Of a stretch of 64,000 nucleotides of DNA, positions 1 to 6,851 are shown piece after piece. The stretch lies in NCBI GenBank assembly GCA_913058255.1, contig CAJXQU010000006.1, positions 62,001 to 126,000 of the forward strand. Reading direction: 5' to 3'. The notes under the pieces were generated by a model, which ran no database searches, was not told the origin of the DNA, and was given only the letters and a program-made list of their open reading frames with translations. Made by a program: the position numbers and the translations under genes. The stretch comes from an uncultured Pseudomonadota bacterium. Its GTDB lineage: Bacteria > Pseudomonadota > Gammaproteobacteria > CAJXQU01. Numbering within the stretch: position 1 is the stretch's first letter; the number at the start of each line of letters is the position of its first letter.

Positions 1-2
1 AT

Positions 3-65
3 ATATCAAGCCCTGAAACTGAAAAACCGGTACGACTTAACCCTGTCCATGAGGAAGGCATTTAG
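3..65 (+). CDS. 3' end of an unidentified upstream gene (partial)
   Basis: An open frame enters from the left edge and stops at TAG 63-65. Its last residues read SSPETEKPVRLNPVHEEGI. The stop shares one base with the GTG start of the kinase, and the kinase's ribosome binding site lies inside this frame, which suggests translational coupling in one operon. Twenty codons are too few to name a family. The other two plus frames either stop early or run into the kinase out of phase. Confidence 0.4.
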   Translation: MSSPETEKPVRLNPVHEEGI

Positions 66-1363
66 TGACTACACAACTACCTGAAAAAATCGGAAAATAT
101 TCAATAACGGGTGTAGCAGGAAAAGGAGCTATGGGAATTGTCTATATAGGACATGACCCTTATGTTGATCGAAAAGTCGCCATTAAGGTTAGTTTGAGTG
201 GGGGCATTGGTGAGATCCAGCTTGATGACTCGATAACCGAAGATGACCATAGTCAGTTTTTTAACGAAGCAAAAGCTGCTGGAATTTTGGATCATCCAAA
301 TATTATTAAGGTTTATGAAGCTGGAGATGCAAACGGGCAAGATTATATTGCGATTGAGTTTGTTGAAGAAGCAGATACATTACGAACTTTTCGTAAAGAA
401 GATAAATTATTACCTGTAAACCAGTTGCTACATTATATTCGACAATGTGCTGAAGCTTTAGATTATGCACATTCAAAAGGTATTACTCATCGTGATATTA
501 AGCCAGCCAATTTACTTTTAACGACGGATGGTGATATAAAAATTGCCGATTTTGGTATCGCGGTTAGAAAGACGAGTGATAAAACGGCGACAACTAAGGG
601 CTTCGGCTCACCACTATACATGTCACCAGAACAAGCGGGAGGGACTAAGATTTCAGCAAATACAGACATGTTTTCATTAGGCGTTGTTCTTTATGAGCTA
701 CTGACAGGCACCCACCCATTTCAAGCGAATACGATGCCTGCATTGTTTAAAAATATAGTTTCTGAAACTCAAAAGCCATTGAGTTATTACAGAGGTGGAT
801 TACCAGAAGCACTCGAGATTATAGTCGCTAAAGCATTACAAAAAGAATCAGAAGATCGTTATGAAAACTGTGCAGAATTCGCAAATGCACTTATTGAAGT
901 TGAGCAAGAGTTAGAACATTTTGGAGAGGACTTAACCGATGTTCATAAGCTTGAACTTCTCTCAAAATTAAATTTTTTCAATGATTTTTCAGCAGAAGAA
1001 ATTGAAGAGGTTTTAGAACAAGGTGATTGGGAGGTTTTTACAACAGGATCAGAAATTTTGACTGAAGGCGCAGAGGATAAATCTTTTTATGTAATAACTT
1101 CCGGTAATGCATCCGTTAGTCGACTTAATAAAGAAATCGCATCTTTAGACGAAGGTGATTGTTTTGGTGAAATGGCGTGGCTATTAGGTGGAAAACGATC
1201 GGCGTCCGTTGTAGCTATCACGAAAACCATAGTCCTTAAACTGGATGAACCGCTTGCTGAGTGGGCTTCGCTTTCTTGTCAATTAAGAATAAATAAAACG
1301 GTACAAAAAGTCTTAATGGACCGTTTAAATGAAACGAGTCAACGTTATGCTCGTTCACTGTAA
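65..1363 (+). CDS. Ser/Thr protein kinase with C-terminal cyclic-nucleotide-binding domain
   Basis: This is a Hanks-type kinase of 432 residues that would phosphorylate Ser/Thr on target proteins in the cytosol. Residues about 12-275 form the kinase. The glycine loop GKGAMGIVY is at 19-27, the ATP lysine K41 in VAIK, the catalytic HRDIKPAN with D144, DFG at 162-164, and the activation segment ends in YMSPEQ. Residues about 300-420 look like a cNMP-binding beta-roll (the GDCFGEMAWLLGGKRSASV phosphate-binding cassette), so activity may respond to cAMP or a related ligand. No membrane segment is visible. GTG is chosen as start because AGGAAGG lies 6-12 bases upstream and overlaps the previous stop. 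The gene ends 3 bp from convergent mshP. The target is unknown; the pilus and exosortase genes next door are candidates only by proximity. Confidence 0.9.
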   Translation: MTTQLPEKIGKYSITGVAGKGAMGIVYIGHDPYVDRKVAIKVSLSGGIGEIQLDDSITEDDHSQFFNEAKAAGILDHPNIIKVYEAGDANGQDYIAIEFVEEADTLRTFRKEDKLLPVNQLLHYIRQCAEALDYAHSKGITHRDIKPANLLLTTDGDIKIADFGIAVRKTSDKTATTKGFGSPLYMSPEQAGGTKISANTDMFSLGVVLYELLTGTHPFQANTMPALFKNIVSETQKPLSYYRGGLPEALEIIVAKALQKESEDRYENCAEFANALIEVEQELEHFGEDLTDVHKLELLSKLNFFNDFSAEEIEEVLEQGDWEVFTTGSEILTEGAEDKSFYVITSGNASVSRLNKEIASLDEGDCFGEMAWLLGGKRSASVVAITKTIVLKLDEPLAEWASLSCQLRINKTVQKVLMDRLNETSQRYARSL

Positions 1364-1366
1364 ATA

Positions 1367-1792
1367 TTAGAAGTTCCCTACTATACGACCATGCAGTGTT
1401 CTTGAGCTGAAGTCAGTATCTCCAAAATCACTATTTTTTGTACTCGCAGTGACCTGCACATCAAAGATATTATAATCATTGATACCTTCGGAAACATTCG
1501 TGACATTACAGCTGTTTAATTCTAGGCTGATCGTAAAATTCCCAATATCAAACTCTTCAGGCAAACTAGGACAGCTATCATTCGTTCGCACAAACCATGC
1601 TGCCCATTCCATTCCACTTTCTGCTGCGTATAGTGCCCGATTAGATTGCAGTGATAGTGAGGTGCTTGTGTGCTGCATGGCATTTAATGACAACATAAAA
1701 ACCCCTACCGCCGACAACACGACCATAATAAAAATTGATCCAATTAAGGACATGCCTGATTGTTCTTTGCGTAAGTTAGTTTGCATGATCAT
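1367..1792 (-). CDS. mshP: MSHA biogenesis minor pseudopilin MshP
   Basis: A 141-residue pseudopilin-like protein with the hydrophobic N-terminal helix SLIGSIFIMVVLSAVGV after a short basic leader, then ALYAAESGMEWAAW, a block typical of MshP. It lacks the Glu+5 of normal pilins, as MshP and PilX families commonly do. It would be a low-abundance component of the MSHA pilus in the inner membrane and pilus. Its ATG overlaps the mshO stop by 4 bases, so it is the last gene of the msh operon. Its stop lies 3 bases from the stop of the convergent kinase, leaving no room for an intergenic terminator. Confidence 0.82.
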   Translation of the reverse strand: MIMQTNLRKEQSGMSLIGSIFIMVVLSAVGVFMLSLNAMQHTSTSLSLQSNRALYAAESGMEWAAWFVRTNDSCPSLPEEFDIGNFTISLELNSCNVTNVSEGINDYNIFDVQVTASTKNSDFGDTDFSSRTLHGRIVGNF

Positions 1793-2697
1793 GGTGTGTT
1801 TTTCACGTGTATTTGCTGGACTAAAGTGACACTTTCAACATGACCCGATGGCATAGTTTCACTTAGTTTTAATCGAATGGTGACTAGGCCGCTGCGAGTG
1901 GCAGAACCGGAATTGTATTCAAAACTACACTCATCAATTTTGTCTGCAACTAACGCGTTATTTGCCCCAAGGCTAGTTAACTCAGATGCTTGATCAACGT
2001 TCGCATGACTCGCCGTTATAGGATAGTTTTCATAACGTCTGATCGTGTCGGCAGTGGTATCACATATGAAACTGATCGGTGTATCGATAATACTAAAGCG
2101 CTGCATTAGGGATGAGGTTGGAAATGCTTCTTGAGTCCCTTGAAAGGCGAATGTGATAATGGAAGGTGTTCCAGAAACACCGGTAATCGTCGCAACGTTA
2201 TCAAGCTGATACGCGTTATTATTAATTTGACCCGTATTAAAAATCACCAGACAGTCGGCATTGCCGGTAATGCAGTCGCCAGCGTCTGAGCTAGTAGCAA
2301 TGCCTCCCGGATTCGACAGCGGCCCTAATACTTCAAAGCCATCGCTGTTATCGTCTATCGATGGATCAAAGCTTAAAACATTACCTGAGCTTACTAGGTC
2401 GTCGGTTGGGTGTAAACGATATCTTCCACCATCAATGGTGCGTAAAAACTCAATACTATTATTTGTTGTGTTTATCCGAATACTGTTGGGCAACGCACTA
2501 CGAATTTCACGAGTCATTCTTTCTAGCGAGCTTTCAGCAGAGTCTACTAGTTGAGCACGTAGACTGAGGTTGGCATAGGCGGTTACAGGACGACTGATCA
2601 GCTGACTTGTTACTAGCGCGATTATCGAGCCAACGGTCATTGTGATGACTAATTCAATGAGGGTAAAGCCTTTGTAATTTCGATCGCGCATGATCAA
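1789..2697 (-). CDS. mshO: MSHA biogenesis minor pseudopilin MshO
   Basis: 302 residues with a class III prepilin signal (KG/FTLIELVITM, Glu+5 present) cleaved by prepilin peptidase, then the helix VGSIIALVTSQLI. The segment QLVDSAESSLERMTREIRSA followed by LPNSIRI matches the MshO/PilW-like family. The remainder is a secreted globular domain with two Cys pairs. It overlaps mshD upstream and mshP downstream by 4 bases each (ATGA), so translation is probably coupled. Position between mshD and mshP agrees with canonical msh order. Confidence 0.85.
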   Translation of the reverse strand: MIMRDRNYKGFTLIELVITMTVGSIIALVTSQLISRPVTAYANLSLRAQLVDSAESSLERMTREIRSALPNSIRINTTNNSIEFLRTIDGGRYRLHPTDDLVSSGNVLSFDPSIDDNSDGFEVLGPLSNPGGIATSSDAGDCITGNADCLVIFNTGQINNNAYQLDNVATITGVSGTPSIITFAFQGTQEAFPTSSLMQRFSIIDTPISFICDTTADTIRRYENYPITASHANVDQASELTSLGANNALVADKIDECSFEYNSGSATRSGLVTIRLKLSETMPSGHVESVTLVQQIHVKNTP

Positions 2698-3167
2698 TAG
2701 TCCACTCTAAAGGCGGTCAGGCGAATATCGATGCTATCGAGATTATCACGCGTGACGATGACATCAACTCTCTGTGCTGGAGCTCCATTGAGGGTTTCTA
2801 ACGTGACATTGACATCGATATTATAAGCCTCAAGTCCTACAATAGAATTACCATTTTGGTCGACTGCTCCCGTATCATTGACACAGTTATAGTCATTAAC
2901 GTCATTATATAATGCGCGCGTTTCACCTGACTCACAGGTGTTAATATCTGCTGTTGTTGGATCGATATAGGCACGTAACATAATCTCTTCAAGATAAGTG
3001 TTGGCGATAAAGTTCGCTTGAATTCTAGCCATTGGTATGGCGCTAGTGGCTGAACTATTGTTAAAAACGCCGATGATGGCGACCAATGACACTGATAAGA
3101 TCACAATAGAAACAATCAGCTCAATTAACGTTAAGCCTTGTTGGCGGCATTGAAGTTTTTTTCTCAT
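2694..3167 (-). CDS. mshD: MSHA biogenesis minor pseudopilin MshD
   Basis: 157-residue PilV-like pseudopilin. After the leader MRKKLQCRQQG comes LTLIELIVSIVILSVSLVAI, with Glu+5 and the GspI/PilV-type helix. The segment ANFIANTYLEEIMLRAYIDP is the MshD signature in place of the A..LAENIAERM block of PilV. It likely takes part in initiating or capping MSHA pilus assembly. It starts 4 bases inside the end of mshC. Confidence 0.85.
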   Translation of the reverse strand: MRKKLQCRQQGLTLIELIVSIVILSVSLVAIIGVFNNSSATSAIPMARIQANFIANTYLEEIMLRAYIDPTTADINTCESGETRALYNDVNDYNCVNDTGAVDQNGNSIVGLEAYNIDVNVTLETLNGAPAQRVDVIVTRDNLDSIDIRLTAFRVDY

Positions 3168-3661
3168 AGATGAGGAAATCCAGTCTCAGGTTCTATCCGA
3201 ATTTGGCGTGCGCCTATTGTTATATTGGTTACGCTAGTCAGAGCGGTATCCGAACTCGTCGTGAAGGGTTGACCGATACTATCGAAATAGATATCTGTAT
3301 TCGTCACGGCTAGCCCAGCTGGAATAGGGTTAGAAAAATCACCTGTGTTTTTAGGATGTCGGATCAAGGTAGTTGGGTCACTATGATTTGAAGGTCTGCA
3401 GGTTGGCCATCGCGCGACTTCAAGATTAGTCGTATTTATTTGAACCCTTACATGACAACCACTGGTGACAGCAAGCTTCTGTGCATAACGAATTGAAGTT
3501 AATGATGCTTCTGTAAAGCCTCGCGCTTCAAAGCTACCCGTTGTTGAGAAGCGGCTTAGCCCCACAGAGGCAAGCACCCCTGTAATAACTAGCACAACGA
3601 TCAACTCAATTAGGGTGAAGCCGATCTGTTTTTGTCGATTTCCCCGCGTATTTTTAACCAT
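3164..3661 (-). CDS. mshC: MSHA pseudopilin MshC
   Basis: GspH-like pseudopilin, 165 residues from the chosen start. The prepilin site is KQIG/FTLIELIVVLV, followed by EASLTSIRYAQKLAVTSGCHV, typical of MshC/GspH. The frame is open further upstream to 3775, but that would run into mshA and add 38 residues unlike a prepilin leader. ATG 3661 gives a 14-residue basic leader and a 19-base gap from mshA, so it is preferred. The ribosome binding site is weak, which suggests coupling to mshA translation. Confidence 0.83.
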   Translation of the reverse strand: MVKNTRGNRQKQIGFTLIELIVVLVITGVLASVGLSRFSTTGSFEARGFTEASLTSIRYAQKLAVTSGCHVRVQINTTNLEVARWPTCRPSNHSDPTTLIRHPKNTGDFSNPIPAGLAVTNTDIYFDSIGQPFTTSSDTALTSVTNITIGARQIRIEPETGFPHL

Positions 3662-3680
3662 AAAATTTGTTACTTGTCGA

Positions 3681-4175
3681 TTAGATAGTATCGTCAACAA
3701 TAACTTCACCATCAAATGGCTTATACTGAATGGACAAGCTTGTATTGTCCTGATAGGTATAAGTACAGGTGGCACTTGTTGTACCCGCGGTACCTGAAAA
3801 GGCTGTTACGTACTTGATTCCCGCAGCAGATGCTACCGCTGCTTTCGGTGGGTTTTGCATGAGAGCTTCCCACAGATCTGCACAGCCTGCAGTATTTAAT
3901 GTAGCTTCATCAGGCCAGCCTCGCGCATTCGCTGCGATATTGCCTTTTCCAAACCCAGCAACGTTCGTAACAGCTCCGACGCTTCCATTGGCTGTGTGTT
4001 GCGCTTTAACCATGGCAATAGCCGTTCCAAAAGCACCACCGGTTGCGGCTACTGCTGTCTCATGCGATTTTGCACCGACATTCATAAACTTAGGCATTGC
4101 TGTTGCTGCCAATGCACCGAGAATGACCATAACAACGATCAGCTCAATGAGGGTAAAACCTTTTTGATTATTCAT
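3681..4175 (-). CDS. mshA: MSHA major pilin MshA
   Basis: 164-residue type IVa pilin. The leader MNNQKG is short; the mature protein would start FTLIELIVVMVILGALAAT with Glu+5. GGAFGTAIAMVKAQH and RGWPDE are family landmarks of MSHA pilins. A Cys pair in the C-terminal third could make the D-region disulfide (CADLW... and TCTYTY...). It is probably the main subunit of the MSHA fibre. GGGAG lies 9-13 bases before the ATG. No mshB-like second pilin is adjacent, so the distinction between MshA and MshB rests on position. Confidence 0.85.
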   Translation of the reverse strand: MNNQKGFTLIELIVVMVILGALAATAMPKFMNVGAKSHETAVAATGGAFGTAIAMVKAQHTANGSVGAVTNVAGFGKGNIAANARGWPDEATLNTAGCADLWEALMQNPPKAAVASAAGIKYVTAFSGTAGTTSATCTYTYQDNTSLSIQYKPFDGEVIVDDTI

Positions 4176-4190
4176 ACGAAGCTCCCTTTT

Positions 4191-4211
4191 GTTAAGTGTT
4201 AAGTGTTAAGT
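4191..4211. repeat. three tandem copies of GTTAAGT
   Basis: The heptamer GTTAAGT occurs three times in perfect tandem between mshA and the PEP-CTERM gene. The minus-strand stop codon of the PEP-CTERM gene falls within it, so a change in copy number would alter the last residues and the distance to the mshA ribosome binding site. Confidence 0.8.
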
Positions 4212-4831
4212 GTTTTTCTGCGCTTTGAAGCAACCCATGCACCAATTAGGCCAATTCCAGCCAGTACTAGTGGGCCTGGTTCTGGTATATCTGCTGTTGC
4301 TATCTTTTGTGAAGTAGGGTCCCAATGACCAGTAGCGCCTTGTAAAGATGCTGTTGTATTATCAAAATTGAGGCCTAACCAGTTGTAGTCATGTGAGAAA
4401 AGTAGTGCCGGAGAACCACCTAAGCCAGAAAAAGCAAAATAATCGATACCGGTAAAAACACCATCAAAGAAGCTGATCATAGGAAAGCCAAGGCCAAAAC
4501 CGATTGAGTTATTGGATGTGAAGGTGAGATCGCCCATAAATAGGCTGAGGTTATTACCAGTGCCTTGAGCAAAGCTAATAGCTTCTAATCCTGATCCACT
4601 AAGTACGGAGTAATCGAACGTTGCTTTTAAACCGACTTGATCACCTGAACTAAGACCAAAAGCATTTTCATTAGTTGCTCCTGTCGTTTCTCCAAAGAGA
4701 GTGAGATCTACAATACCCGCTTGAGCAGAGTGTGATGCAAAATTAGAAAGGCAGACTACCAGTGTAATAGCCGATAGGTAGTTGAAAAGATCGGTTTCAA
4801 AAAAAATCGGACGAAATTGTCTAATGTTCAT
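4199..4831 (-). CDS. PEP-CTERM sorting-domain protein heading the msh operon
   Basis: A 210-residue predicted exported protein. An N-terminal hydrophobic stretch (about 17-38, ending SHSAQA) looks like a signal peptide. The C-terminus has PEPGPLVLAGIGLIGAWVAS followed by KRRK: a Pro-Glu-Pro motif, transmembrane helix and basic tail, the exosortase recognition signal. The middle is Gly/Ser/Phe rich and lacks Cys apart from the signal region; I recognise no domain. GGAGA precedes the ATG. It lies 23 bases upstream of mshA on the same strand, so the two are probably co-transcribed, while the exosortase gene is divergent. Probable role: surface or matrix protein processed by the adjacent exosortase. 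Confidence 0.88.
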   Translation of the reverse strand: MNIRQFRPIFFETDLFNYLSAITLVVCLSNFASHSAQAGIVDLTLFGETTGATNENAFGLSSGDQVGLKATFDYSVLSGSGLEAISFAQGTGNNLSLFMGDLTFTSNNSIGFGLGFPMISFFDGVFTGIDYFAFSGLGGSPALLFSHDYNWLGLNFDNTTASLQGATGHWDPTSQKIATADIPEPGPLVLAGIGLIGAWVASKRRKTLNT

Positions 4832-5237
4832 ATTGGTTCTCCATCAATATCTAACTAGCTTCAATCCATCGAAGCTTTCTAGCCTTATATATCGGCCAAG
4901 ATTGAATAATCTTTAAGCAAGTTTTGAATAGTTCTTAGTTGCAATAAAATGACGTGTCTAGAACACCTACACAGTCACCAATAGCTCTCTTAATATTGAA
5001 TAATAGATGTGAGTTATTAATGATCTGACTAGAGGTAATTTAAGTAGGTTTAAAACATATGAGATGATTATTCATCAAGATCTAGAACTGAAATTTTACA
5101 TATATTAAAAATAGAGAAGCTCCAGAATCATTGCTGATACGTCAGGATTGTTAGATGATGAAGTTGAGCTAAAAACTTAAGTAAACTTTAATGATTGCCG
5201 ATAGTCGAAGGACTAAGGAAAATAGATAATTATAAAT
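4832..5237. promoter_or_regulatory. divergent intergenic region between PEP-CTERM/msh operon and exosortase
   Basis: 406 bases, AT-rich, with no convincing gene. It must hold promoters for both directions. Visible structure: a small hairpin AGCTTC-N8-GAAGCT at about 4858-4877 in the PEP-CTERM leader. I looked for sigma-54 elements (TGGCAC-N5-TTGCA), which often drive exosortase-linked genes, and saw none I would defend. AAGGA at 5215-5219 is rather far from the exosortase ATG. Confidence 0.5.
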
Positions 5238-6815
5238 ATGGAACTCTCCCAAACCCAGGCAACGTTGGAACGTGATCTTGTGAAGCACATAAGTGCACCT
5301 ACCACAGCACTGATCATAGTATTTTCAATACTACTATTAGTTCTCTACAAGGAAACTGTTGGCTACTTGCTGCATGATTGGACACAGTTTCAAAATGGCG
5401 AATATGCGCACGGATTTGTTGTTCTAGGTATTGTGGCTTTCATGGTTTGGGGGCAAAGATCGATATTAGAACAAACAGCGATCAGGCCGAGCTTATCTCC
5501 AATTATATTAGTTCTAGGTTTTTCGATGACATGGATGATAGGCATCTTGCTAGGTATCCGCTTTGTTGAGAGTTTAAGTTTTTTCTTATTAATCCCCTCT
5601 ATTATTTTAGTGTTGGCTGGGCGGCAGTTCGTAACAAAACTTTTGTATCCTATTCTATTTTTGTTAGTAGCATTTCCTGTCTGGGAGCAGTTCTTACCTT
5701 ATCTACAATCACTGGCTGCATCACTTTCACATATTCTTTTGAAAATAACGGGAACTACAGTGTTACGCGAAGAAGCATACTTGATCGTGCCGGCAGGAAA
5801 GTTTCTGGTCGCAGAAGGCTGCAGTGGGTTGCGTTACTTACTCGCAGCAATGACTTTTGGCGGTTTTTATATCTACTTAGAAAGGCTTACACAATGGCGT
5901 GCGGTAGTATTTTTTGCCGTTGTTATTATTGCAGCGATTCTCTCTAATGCGATACGAATTACAACAGTAATCATCGCTGGAAACATGACCAACATGCAAC
6001 ACCCTTGGGTGCATGAACATCTCATGTTGGGCTGGTATATTTTTGCAGGCATGCTAGTTTTGGTTTTTTGGTTAGGTAACAAATTAAGCGCTATCGAAAT
6101 TGAGCAAGACAAAAAATTAACAACTTACAAAGGGCAGTTAATAACACGAGGCGCAGTAAAATATACCGTGCTTTTACCGCTGCTTATAATTGCTATGATT
6201 GCAGGACCCTTGCTAAAAAATGTATTGGTTGCACGTGCCGAAGCTAATATGAATTATGAGTTACAACTAACCACTCCTGAAGGACAAGGGTTGTGGAAAG
6301 CAACTCGGTATGCTTCAGCAACAAAAATTTCTCTTAACCCCGTTTATAGTGGCGCAGACAATATTATTGATCAACATTATTTTGATGGTGTTGAAACGGT
6401 AAGGTTATATGCCGCTCTCTATCAGCAACAGCAACAAGATAAAGAGTTGATCAATGTACATAATTATTTATTTAATGAAGAGCATTGGCAGGCTATGACG
6501 ACAGAAGTTATTACTCCAGAAGGTTCAGTGCATAATAGTGATAAGAAAGTTCTACAGGTTCAATTAAAGAATAATGCTGGACAGAAAAAAGTTATCTGGT
6601 ATTGGTATGAAGTGGCTGGCTCTACGACAACAAAACCGATCATGACGAAATTACTAGACCTTTACGGTTTGTTCAGTGGCAATAACAGTGCCTCTGTCGT
6701 GATGATCGCCATGAATAGCGAAGCTGGTGTTGAGCAAGCACAAATTGTACTTGGTCGTTTTTATAGCAGTATGAATGGGCAGATTGATTCAAAATTGAAT
6801 ATTATGAAGAAGTAA
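5238..6815 (+). CDS. xrtA: exosortase (XrtA type) with C-terminal EpsI domain
   Basis: A 525-residue polytopic membrane protein that would cleave PEP-CTERM proteins at the inner membrane. Residues about 20-285 contain about eight hydrophobic helices with the invariant exosortase residues: C195 in AEGCSGLRYLLA, R240 in SNAIRIT, and a His in HPWVHEHLMLGW (H259 or H261). After a further helix near 310-330, residues about 330-525 are soluble, periplasmic and EpsI-like (GLWKATRY, VIWYWYEV). Fused exosortase-EpsI proteins belong to the XrtA/EPS-associated class. It is followed 27-36 bases later by the PrsT-like gene, so they likely form an operon. Two PEP-CTERM substrates occur in this window. Confidence 0.93.
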   Translation: MELSQTQATLERDLVKHISAPTTALIIVFSILLLVLYKETVGYLLHDWTQFQNGEYAHGFVVLGIVAFMVWGQRSILEQTAIRPSLSPIILVLGFSMTWMIGILLGIRFVESLSFFLLIPSIILVLAGRQFVTKLLYPILFLLVAFPVWEQFLPYLQSLAASLSHILLKITGTTVLREEAYLIVPAGKFLVAEGCSGLRYLLAAMTFGGFYIYLERLTQWRAVVFFAVVIIAAILSNAIRITTVIIAGNMTNMQHPWVHEHLMLGWYIFAGMLVLVFWLGNKLSAIEIEQDKKLTTYKGQLITRGAVKYTVLLPLLIIAMIAGPLLKNVLVARAEANMNYELQLTTPEGQGLWKATRYASATKISLNPVYSGADNIIDQHYFDGVETVRLYAALYQQQQQDKELINVHNYLFNEEHWQAMTTEVITPEGSVHNSDKKVLQVQLKNNAGQKKVIWYWYEVAGSTTTKPIMTKLLDLYGLFSGNNSASVVMIAMNSEAGVEQAQIVLGRFYSSMNGQIDSKLNIMKK

Positions 6816-6851
6816 TTATTTAGTGATCATTATCAAAAGGAAATGATAATA

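Noticed and set aside
3662-3775. Upstream extension of mshC
   Set aside because: Would overlap mshA and put 38 residues before the prepilin leader; ATG 3661 fits the family.
4191-4211. CRISPR-like array
   Set aside because: Only three uninterrupted 7-base units with no spacers.
4832-5237. Sigma-54 promoter for the exosortase or PEP-CTERM gene
   Set aside because: No GG-N10-GC element with proper spacing could be found by eye on either strand.
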